Shown here piece by piece: positions 28,626-37,971 of a stretch of 64,000 nucleotides of DNA (the first letter of the stretch is position 1; each line of letters opens with the position of its first letter). The stretch lies in assembly GCF_008632125.1 (NCBI RefSeq), contig NZ_VWRN01000019.1, positions 99,606 to 163,605 of the forward strand, written 5' to 3'. The stretch comes from Cupriavidus cauae. GTDB taxonomy: Bacteria; Pseudomonadota; Gammaproteobacteria; Burkholderiales; Burkholderiaceae. Made by a program: the position numbers and the translations under genes. The notes under the pieces are model-generated. The model searched no databases. It worked only from the letters and a program-made list of their open reading frames with translations, and had not been told where the DNA came from.

Positions 28626-29609
28626 ATGACCCGACCCTGGATCGCCGCGCTGGCACTCGCCCTGCCGCTGACCCTTGCGGTAGCGCCCGGCGCCCGTGCC
28701 GCCGACGCCGGCGCCTACCCCACCAAGCCGGTGCGCATCATCGTGCCGTTCACGCCCGGCGGCGCGGCCGACATCATGACGCGCGCGCTCGGCGAACGGC
28801 TGCGCCCGCATCTCGGCCAGCCCGTGGTGATCGAGAACAAGCCCGGTGCCGGCACGGTGATCGCATCGGACTACGTCGCCAGGCAGGCCCCCGACGGCTA
28901 TACGCTGCTGATGGCCGCCTCCTCGCTGGGCATCGCCCCGGCGGTGTTCAAGACGGTCGGCTACGACCCGGTCAAGGACTTCACGCCGATCACGCTGGTG
29001 GCCTCGGTGGTGCACGTGCTCGAGGTCAATGCCAGGCTGCCGGTAACCAACGTCAAGGAGCTGATCGACTATCTGAAAACCAGCGGCAAGTCGGTCAGCT
29101 ACAGCTCCGCGGGTTCCGGCACGTCGACTCATCTGGAGGCCGAGCTGTTCAAGACGATGGCGGGCGTCCAGATGGCGCACATTCCCTACAAGGGCAGCGC
29201 GCCGGCGCTGAACGACCTGGTCGGCGGCAACGTGCAGGTGATGTTCGACGCGTACGCGTCGTCCGCCCCGCATATCAAGAGCGGCAGCGTGCGCGCGCTG
29301 GCGGTGACCACGGCGAAGCGCTCGGCGACCCTGCCGGATCTGCCGACGGTAGCGGAGTCGGGCCTGCCAGGCTACGAGGCGATGCCGTGGCTGGGCCTGC
29401 TGGCCCCGGCCGGTGCGCCGCCCGAAGTCGTCAAGCGGGTCCACGCCGCCACGCAGCAGGCGCTGAAAGATCCGGCGCTGCGCGAGCAGTTCCGCGCGCT
29501 GGGCCTGGACATCATCGGCAATACGCCGGAGGAGTTCGCGACGTTCATCAAGCAGGACGCGCAGAAGTGGGCCAAGGTCGCCAAGGCCTCCGGCGCGCAG
29601 GCGGACTGA
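28626..29609 (+). CDS. Bug-family periplasmic carboxylate receptor
   Basis: A 327-residue Bug protein. The signal peptide covers about residues 5-26 (cleavage after GARA). Family segments are TKPVRIIVPFTPGGAAD, VVIENKPGAGTVIAS, PDGYTLLMA and HIPYKGSAPAL. A strong GAGGAGA Shine-Dalgarno lies before the ATG. Sitting between the acyl-CoA ligase and the acyl-CoA dehydrogenases, it presumably captures the carboxylic acid that this operon degrades. No transporter membrane subunits accompany it. Confidence 0.9.
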   Translation: MTRPWIAALALALPLTLAVAPGARAADAGAYPTKPVRIIVPFTPGGAADIMTRALGERLRPHLGQPVVIENKPGAGTVIASDYVARQAPDGYTLLMAASSLGIAPAVFKTVGYDPVKDFTPITLVASVVHVLEVNARLPVTNVKELIDYLKTSGKSVSYSSAGSGTSTHLEAELFKTMAGVQMAHIPYKGSAPALNDLVGGNVQVMFDAYASSAPHIKSGSVRALAVTTAKRSATLPDLPTVAESGLPGYEAMPWLGLLAPAGAPPEVVKRVHAATQQALKDPALREQFRALGLDIIGNTPEEFATFIKQDAQKWAKVAKASGAQAD

Positions 29610-29613
29610 GCCG

Positions 29614-30954
29614 ATGCAGTTGACGCTGAACGAACAACAGCGGCTGATCGAGGAGAGCGCGCTGAACTTCCTGTCGCGGCAGCCCGATGCCGCGGGACCG
29701 TGGTACGACGCCAGGCCCGACTCGCGATGGACGCCGATGTGGCGGGCCTTCGCCGAGATGGGCTGGCTGGCACTGCCGCTGCCCGCCGAAGCCGGCGGCT
29801 TCGATGGTGGCGCGCTCGAAACGGGGCTGCTGATGCGCGCCTTCGGCCGGCATGGCATCAACGTGCCGTACCACGGCGGCATCCTGCTGGCGGCGCGCCT
29901 GCTCGCGGCGCTAGGCACGCCGGCGCAGCGCGATCGCTGGCTGCCGGGCGTCGTCGACGGCAGCCGCCGGCTGGCGCTGGCCCACGACGAAGCGCAGTGC
30001 CATGACCCGTGGGCACCGCGTGCCACGGTGGCGCGGCGCGATGGGACGGGTTGGCGGCTGCATGGCGCCAAGCTGATGGTGCCGGATGGCGGCGGCGCGG
30101 ACGCGCTGCTGGTCAGTGCGCGGATCGACGGCGAGGGGAGGGGGGCGATGCCGCTTTCGAACGGCGACCCGAAGCCCGACCCGAAGCCGGACCCGAAGCC
30201 GGACCCGAACACCGACCGGAACGCCGACCCGAAGCCGGACACGTGCGGCGCCACGCATGCCGTGTTCCTGCTGCCGATGCGCGATACGCAGGCGCAAGGT
30301 TTGCGCCTGCACCGCTGCCATACCGTCGACGGCGCCGCCGCCGCGGACGTGTGGCTCGACGGCGTCCATGTCGATGCCGACGCGATGCTGGGTACCGCGC
30401 ACGAAAGCGATGCGACCCCGGTGCTGCACCGCCTGCTGGCAGAGGCGTCGATCGCGCTGTGCTGGGAAGCCTGCGGCGCGATGCAGGCCGCCCTCGCGCG
30501 CACGGTCGCCTATACCCGCCAGCGGGAGCAATTCGGCCGTCCGATCGCGAGCTTCCAGGCCGTGCAGCACAGGCTGGCCGAAATGGCGGTCTGCTGCGAA
30601 GAGGCCGTCGCCGCCTGCGAGCTGGCGGCGCTGCGCGTCGACGCCGGCCTCGCGCACGCGGGCGCGGCGATCGCGCTGGCCGCGATGGCGAAGTCCAAGG
30701 TCGGACGCGCGGCCCGCTACGTCTCGCAGCAGTCCGTGCAGCTGCATGGCGGCATGGGCGTCTCCGAGGAACTGCCGATCGCCGGGCTGTTCCGCAAGCT
30801 GACGCGTTTCCAGCAGCAGGGCGGCAGTCCATCCTGGCATGCCGCGCAATATGGCCGCGCGATGCTGGCCTCGGGCGCATGGCGCGACAGCCGGACCCTG
30901 CCGTCCTCCGATCGAACTTCTGCCGAGGCTCCCGCTTCATGGATCTCCAACTGA
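29614..30954 (+). CDS. Acyl-CoA dehydrogenase-like subunit (with low-complexity insert)
   Basis: A 446-residue acyl-CoA dehydrogenase-fold protein. The C-terminal helical domain is well kept (YTRQREQFGRPIASFQAVQ, VQLHGGMGVSEELPIAG). The N-terminal half is divergent: it lacks the usual FSEPGAGSD-type FAD/substrate motif. A repeated Asp-Pro-Lys-Pro insert (about residues 185-208) interrupts the central beta domain. It begins 4 bases after the Bug gene and overlaps the next dehydrogenase by 16 bases. The pairing of a divergent and a normal subunit resembles heteromeric dehydrogenases of steroid side-chain degradation. Confidence 0.8.
   Translation: MQLTLNEQQRLIEESALNFLSRQPDAAGPWYDARPDSRWTPMWRAFAEMGWLALPLPAEAGGFDGGALETGLLMRAFGRHGINVPYHGGILLAARLLAALGTPAQRDRWLPGVVDGSRRLALAHDEAQCHDPWAPRATVARRDGTGWRLHGAKLMVPDGGGADALLVSARIDGEGRGAMPLSNGDPKPDPKPDPKPDPNTDRNADPKPDTCGATHAVFLLPMRDTQAQGLRLHRCHTVDGAAAADVWLDGVHVDADAMLGTAHESDATPVLHRLLAEASIALCWEACGAMQAALARTVAYTRQREQFGRPIASFQAVQHRLAEMAVCCEEAVAACELAALRVDAGLAHAGAAIALAAMAKSKVGRAARYVSQQSVQLHGGMGVSEELPIAGLFRKLTRFQQQGGSPSWHAAQYGRAMLASGAWRDSRTLPSSDRTSAEAPASWISN
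30166..30240 (+). repeat. In-frame 12-nt repeat encoding Asp-Pro-Lys-Pro
   Basis: About six copies of a GACCCGAAGCCG-like unit inside the acyl-CoA dehydrogenase gene, frame preserved, with conserved family sequence on both sides. Confidence 0.9.
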
Positions 30955-32141
30955 CCCCCGAACTCGCGGCGTTTCGCGACGAGGTGCGGGCTTTCCTGAG
31001 CGACAGGCTGACGCCCGCGCTGCGCCGCGGCCAGCGGCTGACCACCGCGATGTATCCCGAGCCCGAAATCTCCGGCCCCTGGCAGGCGATGCTGCGCGAG
31101 CGCGGCTGGCTGGTGCCGCTGTGGCCGAAGGAATGGGGCGGCACCGGCTGGAGCCCGGTACAGCGCTTCCTCTTCGAGACCGAGTGCGCGCTGGCCGGCG
31201 CGCCGCTGGTCCATCCGATGGGCGTGCGGCTGCTTGGGCCGGTGATCCTGCGTTTCGGCACCGAGGCGCAGAAGCAGCGCTACCTGCCGCGCATCCTGTC
31301 GGGCGACGACTACTGGTGCCAGGGCTTCTCCGAGCCCGGTGCCGGCTCCGACCTCGCGGCGCTGCGCACGCGCGCGGTGCGCGATGGCGACGACTACGTG
31401 GTCAGTGGTGCCAAGCTGTGGACCACGCACGCGCATCACGCCAACCGCATGTTCGCGCTGGTCCGTACCAGCAACGAGGGGCGGCGGCAGGACGGCATCA
31501 GCTTCCTGCTGATCGATATGGATTCGCCCGGCATTACCGTGCGGCCGATCGCGACGATCGGCGGCGATCACGACGTCAACGAGGTGTTCTTCGACGAGGT
31601 GCGCGTGCCCCAGGCCAATCGCATCGGCGAGGAGAATGCCGGCTGGGCCTGCGCGCGCTACCTGCTCGAGTTCGAGCGTGGCGCCGGCATCTTCAGCCCG
31701 CGGCTGCGCTCGCAATTGATGCGGGTCGGCGATGCGATGGCGGTCCTGCAGGCAGCCGGCCTGCGCCACGACAGCGCGCAGCGCGAACTGCTGCATGCGC
31801 GCTTCGGCGAGGTCTGCGCCGATCTGGATGCCTTCGAGATGCTGGAGCTGAAGACCCTGGGCCAGTTGCTGCCGGGGCAGAGTCCCGGCCCGGTGTCGTC
31901 GATGCTGAAGCTGCGCGCGAGCCGGCTCAAGCAGCAGATCGGCGAGCTGGGCGTGGAAATGCTGGGTCTGGAAGGGCAGCGCTGGCGCGACGATGGGGCA
32001 GACCCGGCCGATGGCGGGGAAGCCGACAGGATTGTCGGCACCTTGCTGCCGGAATACCTGAACAGCCGCGCCTTCACGATCTTCGGCGGTGCGGCCGAGG
32101 TGCAGCTGGGCATCATCGCCAGCAGCGTGGTGGGCCTGTAG
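30939..32141 (+). CDS. Acyl-CoA dehydrogenase
   Basis: A 400-residue acyl-CoA dehydrogenase. Motifs: WCQGFSEPGAGSDLA near residue 125 (FAD and substrate binding), GAKLWTTHAHHANR near 155, and the C-terminal FGGAAEVQLGIIA. The start ATG lies 16 bases inside the preceding subunit gene, which implies coupled translation and probably a joint complex. It would introduce a double bond into the CoA thioester made by the upstream ligase. Last gene of the IclR-linked operon; the convergent sucD-like gene follows. Confidence 0.88.
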   Translation: MDLQLTPELAAFRDEVRAFLSDRLTPALRRGQRLTTAMYPEPEISGPWQAMLRERGWLVPLWPKEWGGTGWSPVQRFLFETECALAGAPLVHPMGVRLLGPVILRFGTEAQKQRYLPRILSGDDYWCQGFSEPGAGSDLAALRTRAVRDGDDYVVSGAKLWTTHAHHANRMFALVRTSNEGRRQDGISFLLIDMDSPGITVRPIATIGGDHDVNEVFFDEVRVPQANRIGEENAGWACARYLLEFERGAGIFSPRLRSQLMRVGDAMAVLQAAGLRHDSAQRELLHARFGEVCADLDAFEMLELKTLGQLLPGQSPGPVSSMLKLRASRLKQQIGELGVEMLGLEGQRWRDDGADPADGGEADRIVGTLLPEYLNSRAFTIFGGAAEVQLGIIASSVVGL

Positions 32142-32145
32142 CACG

Positions 32146-32182
32146 GCCGCCGCCGCCGCGGCATCGCGCAACGGCGGCGGCG
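32146..32182. terminator. GC-rich hairpin between convergent genes
   Basis: CGCCGCCGCCG pairs with CGGCGGCGGCG across a loop of about a dozen bases in the 56-base gap between the convergent dehydrogenase and sucD-like genes. No T-run follows, so termination function is uncertain. Confidence 0.3.
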
Positions 32183-32197
32183 CGACAGGCTACGGTG

Positions 32198-33073
32198 CTA
32201 CACCCCCAGCGCTTTCGCCATCGTCTGCCCCAGTTCGGCCGGCGAGCGCGATACGTGGATGCCGGCCGCGCGCATCGCCTCGATCTTGGCATCGGCGGTA
32301 CCGCTGCCGCCCGAGATGATGGCGCCGGCATGGCCCATGCGCCGGCCCGGCGGCGCGGTGGTGCCGGCGATAAAGCCGACCACCGGCTTGTCGCTGCCGC
32401 TGTCGCGCAGGAACTGCGCGGCTTCCTCCTCCGCCGAACCGCCGATCTCGCCGATCATGATGATGCCCTCGGTGTCGTCGTCCTCGAGGAACAGCCGCAG
32501 GCAATCGATGAAGTTGGTGCCGTTGACCGGATCGCCGCCGATGCCGATGCAGGTCGACTGCCCCAGACCGGCCGCGCTGGTCTGCGCCACCGCTTCATAG
32601 GTCAGCGTGCCGGAGCGCGACACCACGCCGATCCTGCCGGGCCGATGGATATGGCCGGGCATGATGCCGATCTTGCATTGCCCCGGCGTGATCACGCCCG
32701 GACAGTTCGGACCGACCAGGCGCGTGCGCGAGCCAGCCAGCGCGCGCTTGACGCGCACCATGTCCAGCACCGGGATGCCCTCGGTGATGCAGACCACCAG
32801 CTCGAGGCCGGCGTCGACCGCTTCGAGGATCGCGTCGGCCGCGAAGGGCGGCGGCACGTAGATCACGGAGGCCTGCGCGCCGGTGCGCTCGGCCGCCTCG
32901 GCCACGGTGTCGAACACCGGCAGGCCGAGGTGGGTCTCGCCGCCTTTGCCGGGCGTCACGCCGCCGACCATCCTGGTGCCGTAGGCCAGCGCCTGTTCGG
33001 TATGGAAGCTGCCCTGCGCGCCGGTCAGGCCCTGGCACAGCACCCTGGTGTTGTTGTCGATCAGCACGGCCAT
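32198..33073 (-). CDS. sucD: Succinate-CoA ligase alpha subunit-like (SucD/malate thiokinase family)
   Basis: A 291-residue CoA ligase alpha subunit. CoA-binding start: [19 protein letters not shown]. Further motifs are [22 protein letters not shown] and the phospho-histidine segment [18 protein letters not shown] near residue 246. It follows the beta subunit gene by one base, so the pair forms one enzyme. Succinate, malate or another dicarboxylate could be the acid substrate. The operator upstream of sucC ties the pair to the oxalate-type regulon, where it could regenerate succinyl-CoA as a CoA donor. Confidence 0.85.
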   Translation of the reverse strand: MAVLIDNNTRVLCQGLTGAQGSFHTEQALAYGTRMVGGVTPGKGGETHLGLPVFDTVAEAAERTGAQASVIYVPPPFAADAILEAVDAGLELVVCITEGIPVLDMVRVKRALAGSRTRLVGPNCPGVITPGQCKIGIMPGHIHRPGRIGVVSRSGTLTYEAVAQTSAAGLGQSTCIGIGGDPVNGTNFIDCLRLFLEDDDTEGIIMIGEIGGSAEEEAAQFLRDSGSDKPVVGFIAGTTAPPGRRMGHAGAIISGGSGTADAKIEAMRAAGIHVSRSPAELGQTMAKALGV

Positions 33074-33074
33074 C

Positions 33075-34283
33075 TCAATGTCCTCCCCGCTTGGTGTTCC
33101 TCGTGGCCGCGACGACCTTGGTCGCGGCGTCGGCGAGGTCGTCCGCCGAGACGATCGGCAATCCCGAATCCCGCAGGATGGCCTTGCCCAGTTCGACGTT
33201 GGTGCCTTCGAGCCGCACCACCAGCGGCACGGTCAGGTCGACCTCGCGCGCGGCCGCGACCACGCCCTCGGCGATCACGTCGCAGCGCATGATGCCGCCG
33301 AAGATATTGACGAGAATCCCTTCGACATTGCGGTCGGCCAGGATCAGACGGAACGCCGTCGCCACGCGCTCGCGCGTCGCGCCGCCGCCGACGTCGAGGA
33401 AGTTGGCCGGCTTGCCGCCATGCAGCTGGATGATGTCCATCGTCGCCATCGCCAGGCCGGCGCCATTGACCATGCAGCCGATATTGCCGTCGAGCTTGAC
33501 GTAGTTCAGCGCATGGCGCGCGGCCTCGGTCTCGGCCGGGTCTTCCTCGGCCTCGTCGCGCATCGCCTCGATATCGGGATGGCGGAACAGCGCGTTGTCG
33601 TCGAAGTTGCACTTGGCGTCCAGCGCCATCACGTGGCCGCTGTGCGTGACCACCAGCGGATTGATCTCGACGATCGAGGCGTCCAGCTCGGTGAAGGCGC
33701 GATAGGCCGCCAGGAACAGCCGCGTGGCCTCGCCGATCTGCTTGCCGCGCAGGCCGAGCCCGAAGGCCAGGCGCCGCGCGTGGAAGGGCTGGATGCCGGT
33801 GGCCGGATCGATCGCCAGCTTCAGGATCTTCTCCGGCGTGTGCGCGGCCACCTCCTCGATGTCCATGCCGCCTTCGGTCGATGCCATCAGCGTGATGCGC
33901 GAGGTTGCGCGGTCGATCAGCATGCCGAAATAGAGCTCGCGCGCGATGTCGCAGCCTTCCTCGACATAGAGGCGCCGCACCTCGCGGCCGGCCGCGCCGG
34001 TCTGCTTCGTGACCAGCACCGCGCCGAGCATCTTGCCGGCTTCCTCGCGCACCGCCTCGAGCGAACGCGCCACGCGCACCCCGCCCTTGCCGCCGGGATC
34101 GTTCTGGAAGCGTCCGGCGCCGCGGCCGCCGGCATGGATCTGCGATTTGACGACCCAGAGCGGGCCCCCGAGCGTGCGCGCCGCGTTGGCTGCCTCGTCC
34201 GGCGTGAACGCAACCGCGCCCCGCGGCACGGCGACGTCGTAGCGCCGCAGCAGCTCCTTGGCCTGATATTCGTGAATGTTCAC
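33075..34283 (-). CDS. sucC: Succinate-CoA ligase beta subunit-like (SucC/malate thiokinase family)
   Basis: A 402-residue ATP-grasp CoA ligase beta subunit. It begins [15 protein letters not shown] from a GTG start with GAGGAG 5-6 bases upstream. Motifs: [12 protein letters not shown] (ATP-grasp), EINPLVV near residue 200, [19 protein letters not shown] and [10 protein letters not shown]. Slightly longer than typical SucC (about 388), as in malate thiokinase beta subunits. It is divergent from the TPP-enzyme operon, and the 430-base gap holds two copies of the shared operator, one for each direction. Confidence 0.86.
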   Translation of the reverse strand: MNIHEYQAKELLRRYDVAVPRGAVAFTPDEAANAARTLGGPLWVVKSQIHAGGRGAGRFQNDPGGKGGVRVARSLEAVREEAGKMLGAVLVTKQTGAAGREVRRLYVEEGCDIARELYFGMLIDRATSRITLMASTEGGMDIEEVAAHTPEKILKLAIDPATGIQPFHARRLAFGLGLRGKQIGEATRLFLAAYRAFTELDASIVEINPLVVTHSGHVMALDAKCNFDDNALFRHPDIEAMRDEAEEDPAETEAARHALNYVKLDGNIGCMVNGAGLAMATMDIIQLHGGKPANFLDVGGGATRERVATAFRLILADRNVEGILVNIFGGIMRCDVIAEGVVAAAREVDLTVPLVVRLEGTNVELGKAILRDSGLPIVSADDLADAATKVVAATRNTKRGGH

Positions 34284-34359
34284 TGTCTCCTCACTGGTTT
34301 GGATACGTCGTTGTGGTGGCTGACAGGAGGGGGCGGCATTGCGCCGGAAGCCTGCGTGG

Positions 34360-34380
34360 ATATGGTATGTAATATATCAA
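34360..34380. promoter_or_regulatory. Regulon operator, site 3 (sucCD)
   Basis: Minus-strand reading is TGATATATTACATAC, one mismatch from the core. It ends 77 bases upstream of the sucC GTG. Confidence 0.8.
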
Positions 34381-34567
34381 TGCGCAACAAGGCGAATTAT
34401 TGGCCGGCAGCGGTACACGATCACGATCGCGTCGGAATTGATGCGCGCCGCCACTAAGCGCAAGCGTTTATAGGAGTTGGCCGAATTTATCGGCATGAAA
34501 ACGACTGTTTTGCTGCGATGCGTCGTCGAAATTCGGCGCCTCTCCCACATTTTCTCCTTGCCGACCG

Positions 34568-34588
34568 TTGATATATCACATACGGTAT
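34568..34588. promoter_or_regulatory. Regulon operator, site 4 (TPP-enzyme operon)
   Basis: Exact core TGATATATCACATAC followed by GGTATG, about 125 bases before the TPP-enzyme ATG. Confidence 0.85.
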
Positions 34589-34712
34589 GTCATCAAGATC
34601 GCCCGAAACGATCGATTCGCGTCGCAAGCCGGCAGCCCTGCCGAAAGAAGAAGGTGAAGCGGTGCGTGCCCATGCAAACGGCCCGCCCGGAGTCCAACGA
34701 GGAGACCAACAC

Positions 34713-36467
34713 ATGTCTGCAGTCGTATCGCTGCGGCCGGAATCGACGACGGCCGATGACACCCTGAAGCAGAAGAGCCGGGATGCCGGCATCGTGTCGG
34801 GCGGCCATCTGGTCGCGCGGGCGCTGAAGAACGAAGGGGTCGATACCATCTTCACGCTCTGCGGCGGCCATATCATCGACATCTACGATGGCTGCGTCGA
34901 CGAGGGGATCCGCATCATCGACGTGCGTCACGAACAGGTCGCCGCGCATGCGGCGGACGGCTATGCGCGCCAGACCGGCAAGCTCGGCTGCGTGGTGACC
35001 ACCGCCGGTCCGGGCTGCACCAACGCCGTCACCGGCATCGCCACCGCCTTCCGCTCCGAAAGCCCGGTGCTGCATATCGGCGGGCAGGGCGCGCTGACCC
35101 AGCACAAGATGGGCTCGCTGCAGGACCTGCCGCACGTCGACATGATGGCGCCGATCACCAAGTTCGCCGCCACCGTGCCGAGCACCGAGCGCGTCGCAGA
35201 CATGATCTCGATGGCCGCGCGCGAATGCTTCAACGGCGCGCCCGGACCCGCCTATCTGGAGATTCCGCGCGACGTGCTGGACCGCGAGGTCGACGTCGCC
35301 CGCGCGGTGGTGCCGCGCCCCGGCCACTATCGCGCCTCGACCAGGTCGATCGGCGATCCGCGCGACATCGAGAAGCTCGCCGACATCCTGGTCAATGCCG
35401 AACGTCCCGCCATCCTGTATGGCCAGCAGGTCTGGACCGCGCGCGGCCACGAGGAAGCGATCGCGCTGCTGCGCGGGCTCGATATCCCGGGCTATTTCAA
35501 TGGCGCGAGCCGCGGGCTGCTGCCGCCGGGCGATCCGCATCACTTCGACCGTACCCGCTCGCAGGCCTTCGCCAACGCCGACGTGCTGGTGATCGTCGGC
35601 ACGCCGTTCGACTTCCGCATGGGCTACGGCAAGCGCATCAGCAAGGAGCTGACGCTGGTGCAGATCGACATGGACTACCGCACCGTCGGCAAGAATCGCG
35701 AGATCGACCTGGGGCTGGTCGGCGATCCCGGCGCGATCCTCGGCGCGGTGCTGCAGGCCGCCAGCGGCCGCATCAAGCAGGACAAGCGCCAGGCGCGCCG
35801 CAAGTGGATGGCGGACCTGACCGAGGCCGAAGGCGTGGCCACGCAGAAGCTGATGCCGCTGTTCCTGTCCGACAGCACGCCGATCCATCCGTATCGCGTC
35901 GCCCATGAGCTGAACGCCTTCCTCGGCGAGGACACCATCTATATCGGCGACGGCGGCGACGTGGTGACGATCTCCGCGCAGGCGGTGCGGCCGCGCAATC
36001 CGGGCCAGTGGATGGACCCGGGCGCGCTCGGCTCGCTCGGCGTCGGCACCGGCTTTGCCATCGCGGCGGGCCTGGCCAATCCGGGCAAGGAGGTGCTGTG
36101 CTACTACGGCGACGGCTCCTTCGGCATGACGGCCTTCGACATGGAGAGCGCCAACCGCTTCGGCGTGCCGTATCTGGCGGTGATCGGCAACAACTCGGCG
36201 ATGAACCAGATCCGCTACGGGCAGCTGGCCAAGTACGGCGAGTCGCGCGGCAACGTCGGCAACCTGCTGTCCGACGTGCCGTTCAGCCAGTTCGCGCAGA
36301 TGCTGGGCGGCTACGGCGAGGAGGTGCGCGACCCCGCGCAGATCGCCGGCGCGCTGCAGCGCGGGCGGGAATCGATCGCGCGCACCGGCAAGTCCGCGGT
36401 GATCAATATCTGGGTCGATCCGCGCGAATACGCCCCGGGCACCAAGAACCAGACCATGTACAAGTAG
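34713..36467 (+). CDS. TPP-dependent 2-hydroxyacyl-CoA lyase / oxalyl-CoA decarboxylase-family enzyme
   Basis: A 584-residue thiamine-diphosphate enzyme. The catalytic Glu is about residue 74 in DVRHEQVAAHAADGYAR. The TPP/Mg motif starts YYGDGSFGMTAFDME and ends IGNN 28 residues later. The middle domain holds LILYGQQ-like nucleotide-fold sequence. The C-terminus ends APGTKNQTMYK, a lid-type tail I associate with actinobacterial 2-hydroxyacyl-CoA lyases rather than classical oxalyl-CoA decarboxylase. The ATG at 34713 has GAGGAGA upstream; longer starts would overlap the operator region. Next to a formyl-CoA transferase, it plausibly forms formyl-CoA from oxalyl-CoA (with CO2) or from a 2-hydroxyacyl-CoA (with an aldehyde or ketone). 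Acetolactate synthase is a less likely alternative. Confidence 0.75.
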   Translation: MSAVVSLRPESTTADDTLKQKSRDAGIVSGGHLVARALKNEGVDTIFTLCGGHIIDIYDGCVDEGIRIIDVRHEQVAAHAADGYARQTGKLGCVVTTAGPGCTNAVTGIATAFRSESPVLHIGGQGALTQHKMGSLQDLPHVDMMAPITKFAATVPSTERVADMISMAARECFNGAPGPAYLEIPRDVLDREVDVARAVVPRPGHYRASTRSIGDPRDIEKLADILVNAERPAILYGQQVWTARGHEEAIALLRGLDIPGYFNGASRGLLPPGDPHHFDRTRSQAFANADVLVIVGTPFDFRMGYGKRISKELTLVQIDMDYRTVGKNREIDLGLVGDPGAILGAVLQAASGRIKQDKRQARRKWMADLTEAEGVATQKLMPLFLSDSTPIHPYRVAHELNAFLGEDTIYIGDGGDVVTISAQAVRPRNPGQWMDPGALGSLGVGTGFAIAAGLANPGKEVLCYYGDGSFGMTAFDMESANRFGVPYLAVIGNNSAMNQIRYGQLAKYGESRGNVGNLLSDVPFSQFAQMLGGYGEEVRDPAQIAGALQRGRESIARTGKSAVINIWVDPREYAPGTKNQTMYK

Positions 36468-36662
36468 CCGGCTGCCGGCCGACCGGCGGCGCGCTCGCGG
36501 CGCGCGGCACCGGATGCGCAGGCCCTGCAAGGTCCGCGCATCCGGCGGGCGGTGCACGCCCTCGCGCGCGCCAGCACGCCGTGGCACGCCCCCGTGCACC
36601 GACCGCGCCGGCCGGCTCCCGTGCAACCCACGATCACACCATAGAGGCGAGGAGACGACGCC

Positions 36663-37892
36663 ATGAGCAAGGCATTGGAAGGAGTACGCATCCTGGACAT
36701 GACGCACGTGCAGGCGGGGCCGTCGGCCACGCAGCTGATGGCGTGGCTGGGAGCGGACGTGATCAAGGTCGAACTGCCCGGCCGGGGCGACATCACGCGC
36801 AGCCAGCTGCGCGATGTGCCCAACGCGGACAGCCTCTATTTCACGATGCTGAACTCCAACAAGCGCAGCCTGACGCTGAACATGAAGACGCCGGAAGGCA
36901 AGGCGCTGCTGGAGGACCTGGTCGAGCGCTGCGACGTGCTGGTCGAGAACTTCGGCCCGGGCGTGCTCGATCGCGCGGGCTTCGACTGGGATCGGCTGCG
37001 CGCGCTCAATCCGCGGCTGATCTACGCCTCCATCAAGGGCTTCGGTCCCGGGCCGTACGCCGACTGCAAGGCCTACGAGAACGTCGCGCAGTGCATGGGC
37101 GGCTCCGCCTCGACCACCGGCTTCGAGGAAGGGCCGCCGACCGTGACCGGGGCGCAGATCGGCGATTCGGGCACCGGCGTGCATTGCGTGATCGGCATCC
37201 TGGCCGCGCTGCTGCAGCGCGAGCACACCGGCAAGGGCCAGCGCGTCGAGGTGGCGATGCAGGACGCCGTGCTGAACCTGTGCCGCGTCAAGCTGCGCGA
37301 CCAGCAGCGCCTGGCGGCCGGCGCGCTGCGCGAATACCCGAACAAGGAATTCGGCGACTACGTGCCGCGCGCGGGCAACGCCTCGGGCGGCGGGCAGCCG
37401 GGCGCGGCGCTGCGCTGCGCGCCGGGCGGGGCCAACGACTACGTCTACGTGATCGTGCAACCGCAGGGCTGGGAACCGCTGATGCGGCTGTGCGGGCGCG
37501 AGGACCTGATCTCGCATCCGCAATTCGCCACGCCCGAGGCGCGCCTCAAATGCCTGCCCGAATGCTTCTCGATCATCGAGAAATGGACGCGCACGCGCAC
37601 CAAGTTCGAGGTCATGGAAGCGCTCAACGAGGTCGATGTGCCGTGCGGCCCGATCCTGTCGATGAAGGACCTGATCGAGGACCGCTCGCTGTACGAGCGC
37701 GGCTATCTGGTCGAGGTCGATCATCCGCAGCGCGGCCGCTACGTGCAGCTCGGCTGCCCGATCAACCTGTCGGAATCGCCGGTCCAGGTCGATCGCTCGC
37801 CGCTGCTGGGCGAGCACACCACCGAGATCCTCGAATGGCTGGGCCGCACGCCCGCGCAGATCGAGGCGCTGCGCGCGGCCGGCGCGGTCTGA
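36663..37892 (+). CDS. frc: Formyl-CoA:oxalate CoA-transferase (CaiB/BaiF class III)
   Basis: A 409-residue class III CoA-transferase very similar in layout to Oxalobacter Frc: [14 protein letters not shown] near residue 11, [15 protein letters not shown] near 56, [13 protein letters not shown] near 95, the catalytic Asp about 168 in [10 protein letters not shown], and a GGGQPG glycine loop near 240. The position of Trp48 in the Oxalobacter enzyme is Gln here. It moves CoA from formyl-CoA (or succinyl-CoA) to oxalate or a related acid. It lies about 195 bases after the TPP-enzyme gene and 79 bases before the acyl-CoA ligase. Confidence 0.87.
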   Translation: MSKALEGVRILDMTHVQAGPSATQLMAWLGADVIKVELPGRGDITRSQLRDVPNADSLYFTMLNSNKRSLTLNMKTPEGKALLEDLVERCDVLVENFGPGVLDRAGFDWDRLRALNPRLIYASIKGFGPGPYADCKAYENVAQCMGGSASTTGFEEGPPTVTGAQIGDSGTGVHCVIGILAALLQREHTGKGQRVEVAMQDAVLNLCRVKLRDQQRLAAGALREYPNKEFGDYVPRAGNASGGGQPGAALRCAPGGANDYVYVIVQPQGWEPLMRLCGREDLISHPQFATPEARLKCLPECFSIIEKWTRTRTKFEVMEALNEVDVPCGPILSMKDLIEDRSLYERGYLVEVDHPQRGRYVQLGCPINLSESPVQVDRSPLLGEHTTEILEWLGRTPAQIEALRAAGAV

Positions 37893-37971
37893 CGCCGCCT
37901 TGCCCCGGGCGGCCCGGCGCCGCCCTTCGTTCGCAAACTCCGCTGCAACCATGACCCGATGGAGGTCTGAC

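Larger units (their letters stand above)
34284..34712. other. Divergent regulatory region between sucC and the TPP-enzyme gene
   Basis: 429 bases without a supported gene. It carries two copies of the regulon operator (34360-34380 and 34568-34588) in inverted orientation, about 190 bases apart, one near each start. Such spacing could allow looping. Confidence 0.7.

Noticed and set aside
34713..36467. Plain annotation as canonical oxalyl-CoA decarboxylase (oxc)
   Set aside because: The N-terminal, middle and C-terminal segments do not follow the Oxalobacter enzyme closely and the tail resembles 2-hydroxyacyl-CoA lyases; a family-level call is safer.
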